Assembly: GCA_900765525.1 (NCBI GenBank)
Contig: CAAFRY010000152.1
Location: 1-14,203 of the forward strand
Length of the DNA: 14,203 bases
Direction: 5' to 3'
DNA from: an uncultured Blautia sp.
GTDB lineage: Bacteria; Bacillota; Clostridia; Lachnospirales; Lachnospiraceae
Part shown: piece after piece, positions 7,287 through 14,192 of the stretch
Position numbering within the stretch: position 1 is the first letter of the stretch
How the letters are laid out: every line of letters starts with the position of its first letter
Notes under the pieces: generated by a model
Told to the model about the DNA's origin: nothing
Seen by the model: the letters and a program-made list of their open reading frames with translations, nothing else
Database searches by the model: none
Made by a program: the position numbers and the translations under genes

Positions 7287-8774
7287 TTAGCCCATACAGG
7301 GGTGGCAGTGTCCGTAAGCATCCATGCAGTCTTCCTCAGGGTTCTTCATGCAGAGATGTACCGCAGATTTCTTGAAGGTCATGGGAAGAGCAAGGATATT
7401 TGGATTTTCTCCTACAAATTTCTTCTTAGCATCTTCCAGAGCTTCCTCAAAGCTGGCTCTTGTCTTCAGGCCCATTCCTCTGGCATATCCCGGTTCCTGG
7501 GCTCCTACGATATAGATGGCGCTGGTGTTCATCTCTGCAATATGTCCGCAGGAAATCATGCTGAAGCCATGGAAAGGATGGAAGGCATTGGTAAAGCGGT
7601 ATTTTCTGATATATTCTTCATTGGTGGCGAAATATTCTCCATAACGGTTCATATCCGGCAGAGTATTCATGTAGTCATGCTGGAATGTGTTATACATATC
7701 TCTCAGATATGGCCAAAGCTCATCGTGGAAAAATCCGTTGCACAGAGAAGAGCAGATAATCACACAATTGTCGCTCATTACACGTTTAAACCGAAGAACC
7801 TGGGCGCTGAGTGCCTGCATCATCATAATCGGATTGGTTCCCATACCGTCTCCGTAGTGGAATTTCTGAGGCATACCAAATACCAGTACGTCATATTTTT
7901 TCTCTGCCCAATGTACATAGGTTCTCTTATCTGCAACCTTCCAGCTCAGAGGCATCATTTCCTTGGCATAGCCGGAGAAAATTGCAATCTGTCTGGAGTT
8001 AGTGTCCAGAACCGCATCACAGCAGAAGAAAGGATGTCCCATTTTTTCTTCCATATGCATGGAAATCTCGTCAAATTTAGTTCTCATAAGGCTGCCGCCG
8101 TTTACCGGTGTAAAGTCTTTTCTGTGCATAACAGCAGGAACATGGTGGCTGGCAATACTCTTCCAGTTTGTGATTCCTGTAGCGCTGTGTTTGTAGCCTC
8201 CTGAATAGCCGCCGTAAGGATTGCCCTGTACATGGCCGATTAAAATAGGAATATCACTTTCAAAAACATATTTATTCATGTAAACCGGGTCCCCTCTTCT
8301 TGTGGTTCCCAGATTTACCATATGCTCCTGGTCCTCGCTGTCATGGCTGATAATCTGTCCTGTATGCCAGAATTCCTGGAACAGCTCTTCTCCGAAAATA
8401 GCCTTTGCGTCAGATTCCTTGCTTCTTGGATGAAGGCCGTTGGAAATAATAAATAAAATGTCCTGCTTCTCTACGCCTGCAGCATATAATTCTTCCAGAA
8501 TATATTTAATGCTCAGTTTTCTGTGGCTGGTAGGCTGTTCTCCGCCTTTTACCCTGTCTGGTACCACAAAGGTTACCTTGCTCCCCTTATGAGCCAGCTC
8601 AGACAGTGTTGGCATTCCAATAGGATGGGCCAGACTCTCCAGGTACGCCTCTTTTAACTTATCCTCAGGAATATAATCCGGGTCCTTCACTGTTTCTCCC
8701 GGAATAAAAATATCGGTATTATCCGGAAGCTCTGCTCCCATAGTGCCATGTCCGTATTCGAATTCTAATTTCAT
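7287..8774 (-). CDS. LarA-like protein (nickel-pincer lactate racemase / hydroxyacid epimerase superfamily)
   Basis: A 495-aa member of the LarA superfamily, whose known members racemise or epimerise 2-hydroxyacids with a covalently bound nickel-pincer nucleotide. The N-terminal domain has PDRVKGGEQPTS (72-83, in place of the usual DxTRPTP) and SNGLHPRSKESD (111-122, with His115 matching the catalytic His108 of LarA). Next is GHVQGNPYGGYSGGYK (180-195), where Lys195 matches the pincer-bearing Lys184 and His211 the nickel ligand His200. By my alignment Asn185 stands where LarA has catalytic His174. The protein is about 70 residues longer than typical LarA and ends in a Cys/His-rich tail (Cys475, Cys483, HCHPC 489-493). 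The start has GGAGG seven bases upstream. It is the last gene of the operon. The cofactor-making larB, larC and larE are not in the window. The substrate is unknown. Confidence 0.85.
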   Translation of the reverse strand: MKLEFEYGHGTMGAELPDNTDIFIPGETVKDPDYIPEDKLKEAYLESLAHPIGMPTLSELAHKGSKVTFVVPDRVKGGEQPTSHRKLSIKYILEELYAAGVEKQDILFIISNGLHPRSKESDAKAIFGEELFQEFWHTGQIISHDSEDQEHMVNLGTTRRGDPVYMNKYVFESDIPILIGHVQGNPYGGYSGGYKHSATGITNWKSIASHHVPAVMHRKDFTPVNGGSLMRTKFDEISMHMEEKMGHPFFCCDAVLDTNSRQIAIFSGYAKEMMPLSWKVADKRTYVHWAEKKYDVLVFGMPQKFHYGDGMGTNPIMMMQALSAQVLRFKRVMSDNCVIICSSLCNGFFHDELWPYLRDMYNTFQHDYMNTLPDMNRYGEYFATNEEYIRKYRFTNAFHPFHGFSMISCGHIAEMNTSAIYIVGAQEPGYARGMGLKTRASFEEALEDAKKKFVGENPNILALPMTFKKSAVHLCMKNPEEDCMDAYGHCHPCMG

Positions 8775-8870
8775 ATTTTTTCCTCCATTTTTTCCTGGCG
8801 CCTAAACGCCGTTTTTTCTATCTGTCCCCAATTACACTTTTCCACTCAGGAACTCACTTCTCCTGCTCCA

Positions 8871-9752
8871 TTATTTTCCCAGATACAGGGAAATGATTTC
8901 CAGATATTCCTCTGGGTAAAAACCGATTTCTCCCTGGAATCTGGTAAGGGCAATCAATCCTCCGTCGATTTCAGGAATAGAAGCCAGCATAGCTGCGTTG
9001 TCCTTTTTCAGTCCGCCGCCGTAAACAATATCCATACCGCCTGTTTTTTCTTTCACAAACTTAGCAATTTTAGTGATATAATCCTTGTCCGCCGGAGTTT
9101 TTCCCGGTCCGATAGACCATACCGGTTCATAGGCAATAGTCACTGCATTTTTGTCTACATCTTTTAAACCTGTTTCTAACTGGGCTCCCAGTACCTCCTG
9201 CCACTGTTCCTGCTCTTCGCTTTTCTCTCCAATACAGTAGAGAACCTTCATCCCTCTGGCAAGGGCTGCCTTAACTTCCCGGTTCAGGATTTCATTGGTA
9301 ACCCCGGGATTTGGGCATCCCCCCATTTCCAGGATTCCGTTAATATGATTTCTCTCTTCACAGTGACCAATTAAAACCTGACTGCAGCCTGCTGCCATCA
9401 TAGCTGCTGCAGGACGGTCTGTAGTAAAGGCACCGAAATTCCCTCCCGGCTGAACATCATTCATGAAAACGCCCTGGCAGCCAATCTGCACCGGGCTGTC
9501 CTCACCTTTAGCCTCCGCTGCTCCGAAAAGGTGAAGCTCCGGAAAAAACATGGCAAATTCCACATTTTGCTCCTTATATTTCTTTAACTCTTCCTGGGTT
9601 GCTTTTACAATAAAGCTGCCCCAATCCTTCATGTCTGCAATTCTGTTGACTCCGCCATACTCCGCCGGTACGTCAAATCTTTTTAAATTCAAATAAATAT
9701 GTTTCATTCTTACTCTATCCCCTTTCCCACTGTTTACAGTGAAATCTTTCAT
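8871..9752 (-). CDS. Triosephosphate-isomerase-like protein (divergent paralogue)
   Basis: TIM-barrel protein, 293 aa from the first ATG. The catalytic set is present: NLKR with Lys24, IGHCEER with His130, and AYEPVWSIGPGKTP with Glu209 on the mobile loop. The phosphate-gripping part is unusual. The loop is YGGGLKKDN instead of YGGSV, and the usual GASL segment is replaced by LIALTRFQGEIGFYPEEY. A changed substrate is therefore plausible, for example another short-chain ketose or aldose phosphate, as for the TIM-family isomerases of tetronate and erythritol pathways. The first ATG overlaps the preceding TAA (TAATG), suggesting translational coupling. Family homology really begins at the next Met (ATG at 9707, MKHIYLNLKRF), which would give 278 aa and may be the true start. 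It is not in a glycolytic gene cluster. Confidence 0.85.
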   Translation of the reverse strand: MKDFTVNSGKGDRVRMKHIYLNLKRFDVPAEYGGVNRIADMKDWGSFIVKATQEELKKYKEQNVEFAMFFPELHLFGAAEAKGEDSPVQIGCQGVFMNDVQPGGNFGAFTTDRPAAAMMAAGCSQVLIGHCEERNHINGILEMGGCPNPGVTNEILNREVKAALARGMKVLYCIGEKSEEQEQWQEVLGAQLETGLKDVDKNAVTIAYEPVWSIGPGKTPADKDYITKIAKFVKEKTGGMDIVYGGGLKKDNAAMLASIPEIDGGLIALTRFQGEIGFYPEEYLEIISLYLGK

Positions 9753-10930
9753 TATTTCCCTGGCTGGGTAGTATTAAAAGAAACCATGTGGGGAAGAGGT
9801 TCCCCGATAAGAGGTCTGCACCAATCTATAAATTCCTGCGTTACCCCATTGGCCTCCTGGTTGATGAAATGGTCCGGCATCTTCCGCTCATGAAGCATTA
9901 CTTCATCAATGTCTACCAAAAAGGTTTCCATCTCATAAGGCTCCTCTGAGCTTCTCCGGAAAGCTACCATCTTTCCAGATTCTCCTGCCAGTGCAGCCCG
10001 GCAGGCTTCTTCTCCGGCACGTAAGGCTTCCTGACAATCCACACTGCTCTGAAGGCCGATAGAAGCTCTTCCCAGCAGTCCCGGCTTTTCTCCTCTGGCC
10101 TTATATCCCAGCTTCTGGATAACAAGATTTGCCAAATGAGAGCTGACGTCTCCAAAATAAGTAGCCCTGTCTGTTTTAAATACAGGCTTTACAATGGGTT
10201 TGCCCTCTGCGTCCGTAAGTCCTTCGCTGGCCACCACCACAATTCCGCTTTTTTTCTTCAGCAGCTTGTCTACATCCTGTATAAACTTCTCTTCATCAAA
10301 GGGACGTTCCGGCAGATAAATCAAATCCGGTCCATATCCCCGCTCGGCGGCCAGTGCGCTTGCAGCTGTAATCCATCCGGCGTTTCTGCCTGACGCTTCC
10401 ATAACTACCACATGAATTGGCAGCGACCTTACATCCGCACACAATTCCTGGGTACAGGCTGCAATATACCGGGCAGCGCTTCCGAATCCCGGACTGTGGT
10501 CTGTTACAGCAATGTCATTATCCGTGGTTTTGGGAATTCCCATAACCTTAACATCCAGTTTCCGGCGGATACAGGTTTTGTGCAGCTTTCCGCAGGTGTC
10601 CATGGTTCCATTTCCCCCGTTAAACAACACATACTTTATGTCCCTGGCTTCCAGAATATCCGCCATTTTTTCGTAATCTTCCTGTTCAATAGGGTCCCGG
10701 GATGTACCTATGGCAGTTCCCGGTGTCTGTAAGAGCAGTCTCAGCTTTTCTTCCGGCACATCCTCCAGTCCTATAAATCTTTCTGCCAAAAATCCACCGG
10801 TTCCATTATCTGCTCCGTAAATGTGCTGAATCTTTCCCGACCTTTTGGCCTCCTCTATGGCTCCGTACAGAGAGGCGTTCATTACCGCCGTAGGGCCTCC
10901 TCCATGTACAATCAATAAATTTTCTGCCAT
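9752..10930 (-). CDS. Phosphofructokinase-family kinase (6-phosphofructokinase-like)
   Basis: A 392-aa PfkA-superfamily enzyme. The nucleotide or pyrophosphate loop is HGGGPTAVMNA (9-19). GGNGTMDT (105-112) replaces the usual GGDGS or GGDDS, and PKTTDND (133-139) holds the catalytic base Asp137 (Asp127 in E. coli PFK). MEASGRNAGW (177-186) matches the sugar-phosphate-binding MExxGR segment. Gly108 at the position of Gly104 fits ATP enzymes, while Lys134 at position 124 is typical of pyrophosphate enzymes. The phosphoryl donor therefore cannot be called. Asn107 replaces the magnesium-associated Asp103. The start ATG has GGAGGGAG seven bases upstream, itself just after a strong terminator. The gene overlaps the TIM-like gene by one base. 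Its pairing with LarA-like and TIM-like genes suggests a side pathway rather than glycolysis; the substrate is unknown. Confidence 0.85.
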   Translation of the reverse strand: MAENLLIVHGGGPTAVMNASLYGAIEEAKRSGKIQHIYGADNGTGGFLAERFIGLEDVPEEKLRLLLQTPGTAIGTSRDPIEQEDYEKMADILEARDIKYVLFNGGNGTMDTCGKLHKTCIRRKLDVKVMGIPKTTDNDIAVTDHSPGFGSAARYIAACTQELCADVRSLPIHVVVMEASGRNAGWITAASALAAERGYGPDLIYLPERPFDEEKFIQDVDKLLKKKSGIVVVASEGLTDAEGKPIVKPVFKTDRATYFGDVSSHLANLVIQKLGYKARGEKPGLLGRASIGLQSSVDCQEALRAGEEACRAALAGESGKMVAFRRSSEEPYEMETFLVDIDEVMLHERKMPDHFINQEANGVTQEFIDWCRPLIGEPLPHMVSFNTTQPGK

Positions 10931-10951
10931 TATCTTGCTCCCTCCTTATAC

Positions 10952-11015
10952 AAAAACAGGGCTGCCGCACTAAACCTACAAACGTCTCTGAAATTTGTTT
11001 AATGCAACAGCCCCG
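10952..11015 (-). terminator. Intrinsic terminator / attenuator between the importer and enzyme genes
   Basis: In the minus-strand transcript, 10997-11015 pairs with 10957-10975 over all 19 positions. Four are G-U pairs, and the loop is 21 bases. Five U residues follow (10952-10956). It lies 63 bases past the lipoprotein stop and only 21 bases before the kinase start, leaving no room for a downstream promoter. It should therefore act as a partial terminator or attenuator within the operon. Its arm resembles that of the hairpin at 4604-4697. Confidence 0.8.
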
Positions 11016-11078
11016 TCAAAACCCTCAACATCCGGCTTTTCTGCAGTCATGTTTCACAGGTTTGTTCTTCTGTTTATT

Positions 11079-12140
11079 CTATTTTCCTGCTTCTGTCATA
11101 ATATCAAAGAGTACATAATCCTCTACAGGAACTTCCTCTGTAATCTTCTCTGCATCCAGGAAGTTCTTCTGCTGAATCTCATAGTAACCTTTAATAGTAC
11201 CGTCCTCTACTTCTTTCAGAAGCTCTTCGGAGGTAATCCATGCTCCGTCTGTGGTCTGTCCCAAAGCTGCTTCTACGTCTGTCTTGGTCACGTTTGCTAC
11301 ATAGCCTGCAACCTCTTCATAGTTGGCTTCATCTGCGCCGAAATCCATGGCCTTATATAAAGCCTTTGTAAAGCGCACCAGTAATTCCTGGTTCTTTTCA
11401 GCATAATCCGGCATGCATACCCAGCTTGCAGGGTCAGCTGCAATATCAGAGAAATCTGCGTTGCTTACGAAAATCTGTGCGTCATCTCCCAGCTCATCCT
11501 GGATAACCTTTGTATTTGGAGACCATGGAGCGCAGGCATCAATAGAACCTGAAATCATAGCGCTGGGCATATTGGTAACTTCCATGTTATAAGGCTCAAT
11601 ATCATCCATAGTAAGTCCTACAGATTCCAGGGCTCTTAACAGGATAGTCTCAGATGAAGTTCCGGAAGCGTAAGCAACCTTCTTGCCTTTCAAATCTTCC
11701 AGAGAATTTACGCCGTGGGATTTCAATCCCATTACACAGTCTGCATCACCCAACTGCTGGAAACAGAAAATATCAACATTTCCCTGGATAGCCAGTGTAT
11801 GGGCGCCTGGTCCGATGTAAGCCACATCCATGGAACCGGATTCCATAGCTGCGATTTCTGTAGGGCCGTCGTCAAACTTAGTCATTACTACTTCAATGCC
11901 TTCTTCTTCAAAATATCCCTTTTCATCTGCTGTAGCCACTACCCACAGAGAAGCATAGTTTGGCATATAAGCTACGTTCACTGTATCCAGTTCTCCTGAA
12001 CCTTCGTCTGATGCTTCAGCGCTGTCTGCGGACCCGCTGCTCTGATTGTCTTTACCGGAATCACTTCCGCCTGAGCAGCCTGCCAGTAAGGTCATGGCTG
12101 TTGCAGCGGCCAAAAATGCTGCCATGATTTTTTTCTTCAT
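11079..12140 (-). CDS. NitT/TauT-type ABC transporter substrate-binding lipoprotein
   Basis: A 353-aa binding protein of the SsuA/TauA/NMT1-like type. Residues 1-21 are a lipoprotein signal peptide ending in LLAGC with lipidated Cys22, followed by a Ser/Gly/Asp/Glu-rich linker to about residue 50. The mature domain has family features: VAYMPNYASLWV, EEEGIEVVMTKFDDGP, a GSMDVAYIGPGAH segment lining the ligand cleft, LKGKKVAYASGTSSE, and GSIDACAPWSP. The protein delivers ligand to the permease and ATPase encoded just upstream. The ribosome binding site AAGGAGG is nine bases before the ATG. Known members bind taurine, alkylsulfonates, nitrate or pyrimidine-type compounds, so a small, often anionic ligand is likely but not proven. 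A strong hairpin terminator follows the gene. Confidence 0.93.
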   Translation of the reverse strand: MKKKIMAAFLAAATAMTLLAGCSGGSDSGKDNQSSGSADSAEASDEGSGELDTVNVAYMPNYASLWVVATADEKGYFEEEGIEVVMTKFDDGPTEIAAMESGSMDVAYIGPGAHTLAIQGNVDIFCFQQLGDADCVMGLKSHGVNSLEDLKGKKVAYASGTSSETILLRALESVGLTMDDIEPYNMEVTNMPSAMISGSIDACAPWSPNTKVIQDELGDDAQIFVSNADFSDIAADPASWVCMPDYAEKNQELLVRFTKALYKAMDFGADEANYEEVAGYVANVTKTDVEAALGQTTDGAWITSEELLKEVEDGTIKGYYEIQQKNFLDAEKITEEVPVEDYVLFDIMTEAGK

Positions 12141-12170
12141 TGTAAAAATCCTCCTTTAAATTTATTTACA

Positions 12171-12962
12171 TTATTTTCTCACCTGAAGATATTCCTGATA
12201 TACCTGACTCCAAATATGGTTTTTCAGCTCAACAAAGCGCTCGCTCATCTTTGTTTCCTGGTCTCTCGGATAAGGAATATCAATATCCACTACTTCTTTG
12301 ATTCTGGCTGGTCTGGCGCTCATGATTACTACCTTGGTAGCCAGCACGATAGCCTCCTCAATATCATGGGTAACGAAGAAACAGGTTTTATTCTCTTCCT
12401 GCCATGCCTTCAAAAGCTCTGACTGCAGCTGGGTTCTTGTCTGAGCATCCAAAGCTCCGAAGGGCTCATCCATAAGGAGAACCTGTGGATTCATTGCGTA
12501 AGCTCTGGCAATAGCAACCCTCTGCTTCATACCGCCGGACAGTTCCTTTGGATAAGAATCTGCGAATTTTTCCAAATCCACCATGCGGAGATATTTCATA
12601 GCCACCTCATCACATTCTTCTTTGGACATTCCCTTTAACTTTAAGCCGAATTCTACGTTTTTCTTAACGGTAAGCCACGGGAACAATGCGTACTGCTGGA
12701 ATACCACGCCCCTGTCAGTTCCTGTGCCCTTGATAGGCTTTCCGTCTACCAAAATCTGACCGCTGGTAGGCTCCAGAAGTCCGGCGATAATATTCAGCAG
12801 TGTAGATTTACCGCAGCCAGACGGACCGATTACACAGATAAATTCATTTTCACGGATGTCGAAGTCCACACCGCTTAAAGCAATTACATCGCCTTTTCTG
12901 GTATGGTATTTTTTCTGAACACCCTGGATACTAACTTTTATATTTCCCTCTTTTCCTGCCAT
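12171..12962 (-). CDS. NitT/TauT-type ABC transporter ATP-binding protein
   Basis: The 263-aa ATPase subunit that powers the importer from the cytoplasmic side. All nucleotide-binding motifs are intact: Walker A GPSGCGKST (46-54), Q-loop VFQQYALFPW (87-96), signature LSGGMKQR (141-148), Walker B VLLMDEP (161-167) and switch His199 (THDIEEA). The ALFPW sequence and the C-terminal PARIKEVVDIDIPYPRD are typical of SsuB/TauB-type ATPases. Its start overlaps the end of the permease gene by 25 bases, with AAAGGAAG about ten bases upstream, so translation is probably coupled. The lipoprotein gene begins 30 bases downstream. The subunit call is secure; substrate identity is not encoded here. Confidence 0.96.
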   Translation of the reverse strand: MAGKEGNIKVSIQGVQKKYHTRKGDVIALSGVDFDIRENEFICVIGPSGCGKSTLLNIIAGLLEPTSGQILVDGKPIKGTGTDRGVVFQQYALFPWLTVKKNVEFGLKLKGMSKEECDEVAMKYLRMVDLEKFADSYPKELSGGMKQRVAIARAYAMNPQVLLMDEPFGALDAQTRTQLQSELLKAWQEENKTCFFVTHDIEEAIVLATKVVIMSARPARIKEVVDIDIPYPRDQETKMSERFVELKNHIWSQVYQEYLQVRK

Positions 12963-13732
12963 CCCGTTAACTTCCTTTCAATCAATTTAAGAACTTTCTC
13001 TGCTACCATACCGATTACACCGATAATGATTATGTATAAAAGCATTGGTGTAGTCTCATAAGAGTTTGCCAGTGATTTGATTCTCATTCCCAAGCCGGCT
13101 ATTGCTCCGGTAGATTCTGCCGCAATCAGAGTCGTCAGTGCAGTGGAAATACCCAGGCGGACTGCTGTGATAATGAATGGTGTGGTAGCCGGGAAAATAA
13201 CCTTAATAAACAGATTTACATCATTAGCTCCCAGAACCCTTGCTGCCTTAATCAGAGTTTCATCCACATTGATAACGCCCTGGAAAATCGTCACGGTCAT
13301 AATCAGGAACGTTGCCAAACAGATTACGATAATCTGAGGTGCCCGGCCAACACCTACGCCGATAACTACCAGCGGAACGTAAGCCAGTGGCGGGATATTT
13401 CTGATGAACTGAATCCATGGCTCAAGGATAAATCTTACCGGACGATACCATGCCATTAAAAAGGCTACCGGAACAGATATAACGAAGGCCAGTACGAATC
13501 CCCAGAATACGGAAATCAAACTGCTTGCAATATCCTGCAGCAAAACTTCTCTTTCCACCATAAGTCCAATAGACTCCAAAACCTTGATGGCATTTGGAAA
13601 GCATCTAGCTGTCTGGGGTGTGACAGACAGCAATGTCCAGACCAATATTGCCACCACAAATGATATTAACAGCCAAACACCTTTGGGTATTTTGCCTATA
13701 ATATCAGCACCGCTTTTGTTTTTCTTCCCCAT
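12938..13732 (-). CDS. NitT/TauT-type ABC transporter permease
   Basis: A 264-aa membrane subunit with about six hydrophobic segments, the first at residues 19-36. FIRNIPPLAYVPLVVIGVG (109-127) and LIAAESTGAIAGLGMRI (202-218) match the SsuC/TauC family. The ATPase-contact loop is KAARVLGANDVNLFIKVIFP (162-181). The start ATG has an ideal AGGAGG with a six-base spacer. It is the first gene of the operon, about 70 bases from the predicted transcription start. The permease-first order (permease, ATPase, binding protein) suggests a single transcript for the importer. Confidence 0.95.
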   Translation of the reverse strand: MGKKNKSGADIIGKIPKGVWLLISFVVAILVWTLLSVTPQTARCFPNAIKVLESIGLMVEREVLLQDIASSLISVFWGFVLAFVISVPVAFLMAWYRPVRFILEPWIQFIRNIPPLAYVPLVVIGVGVGRAPQIIVICLATFLIMTVTIFQGVINVDETLIKAARVLGANDVNLFIKVIFPATTPFIITAVRLGISTALTTLIAAESTGAIAGLGMRIKSLANSYETTPMLLYIIIIGVIGMVAEKVLKLIERKLTGWQEKREI

Positions 13733-13809
13733 TTTTAACCTCCTGTTTTTTCTTGGTTTGCTTCAGCACTTTGCACTAAAACTTTTGTGTTCCTTTTCTT
13801 TGTATAGTC

Positions 13810-13838
13810 ATTATCTCTTATATTTTACCTTTTTTCAA
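13810..13838 (-). promoter_or_regulatory. Promoter of the importer/enzyme operon
   Basis: On the minus strand, TTGAAA (13833-13838) and GATAAT (13810-13815) are separated by exactly 17 bases, with an A/T-rich spacer. This is a good sigma-A-type match. Transcription should begin near 13803, giving a leader of about 70 bases before the permease ATG. No riboswitch-like fold was recognised in the leader. Confidence 0.75.
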
Positions 13839-13850
13839 CCTTGTTTTGAG

Positions 13851-13860
13851 CAAACGTTTG
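13851..13860. promoter_or_regulatory. Operator-like palindrome CAAACGTTTG
   Basis: A perfect 10-bp palindrome with a central CG, the style of LacI/GalR-family operators, lies 12 bases upstream of the -35 element. Its centre is about 50 bases before the predicted transcription start. It does not fit the CcpA cre consensus well. No regulator gene is nearby in the window, so its use is inferred. Confidence 0.4.
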
Positions 13861-13902
13861 TGTTTATTTGTATATTTTTTCACAAGCTTTTGCGTTACAT
13901 TT

Positions 13903-13917
13903 ATGCAATTGTTGCAT
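13903..13917. promoter_or_regulatory. Second operator-like inverted repeat (ATGCAA-TTG-TTGCAT)
   Basis: Perfect 6-bp arms around a 3-base centre, located in the gene-free region upstream of the importer promoter. The centres of this repeat and the palindrome at 13851-13860 are about 54 bp apart, close to five helical turns. It may be a second binding site, but repeats this short can occur by chance in A/T-rich DNA. Confidence 0.25.
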
Positions 13918-14014
13918 TACTATATATTATAGAAACAATTCCTCTTTTTGCCGTTTTGCACAGCAAATATACACTCTTTATCCGTAATAAAAGGCTTTTT
14001 CTATGATAAAAAGG

Positions 14015-14072
14015 TAAAAAAAGAGACAGGGCCTGCGGTCCGGGAGTTATCTAGTCCGCATTCTCTGTCTCT
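14015..14072 (-). terminator. Intrinsic terminator of a minus-strand transcript entering from the right
   Basis: AGAGACAG (14022-14029) pairs with 14065-14072, and an inner TGCGG/CCGCA stem (14034-14038 with 14056-14060) continues it. On the minus strand a run of seven T residues (14015-14021, counting the terminal stem pair position 14021) directly follows. It ends transcription from a gene beyond the window and insulates the importer operon. The gene-free stretch 13733-14203 otherwise holds the promoter, the operator-like repeats and the inverted repeat at 14142-14192. Confidence 0.75.
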
Positions 14073-14141
14073 CCCTTTGTTTACTTCAAACCTGCAATGT
14101 GTTTTTTACTAATACCTAGTGTACTGACATTATGATATTTG

Positions 14142-14192
14142 AACTAACTTCTTTGTATCCAAACTACAGTTCAGGATATAAAGAAGTTAGTT
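14142..14192. repeat. 19-bp inverted repeat with 13-base loop
   Basis: AACTAACTTCTTTGTATCC (14142-14160) is complementary to 14174-14192 at 18 of 19 positions. The stem is A/T-rich, and TTAT follows on the plus strand. It could be a bidirectional terminator for a gene to the right, or the end of a small mobile element. No gene next to it is complete in the window, so its role is open. Confidence 0.6.

Noticed and set aside
7215..8204. 329-aa plus-strand open frame
   Set aside because: It lies antisense inside the well-supported LarA-like gene, has no ribosome binding site and has a composition typical of a shadow frame.
13849..13862. CcpA cre site
   Set aside because: Only the central CG and inner A/T positions fit; the outer consensus bases TG and CA do not.
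13926..13931. TATAAT on the minus strand as a second promoter
   Set aside because: The -10 is perfect but no -35-like sequence lies at suitable spacing; the promoter at 13810-13838 is much better.
13584..14006. 140-aa plus-strand open frame across the importer promoter
   Set aside because: It overlaps the permease N-terminus and the promoter, is rich in Phe/Leu from T-rich DNA and has no recognisable domain or ribosome binding site.
14081..14143. 20-codon minus-strand open stretch ending in TAA (includes STLGISKKHIAGLK)
   Set aside because: It could be the tail of a broken gene, but a stop codon lies just upstream and no start or family match is visible. Too short to support.
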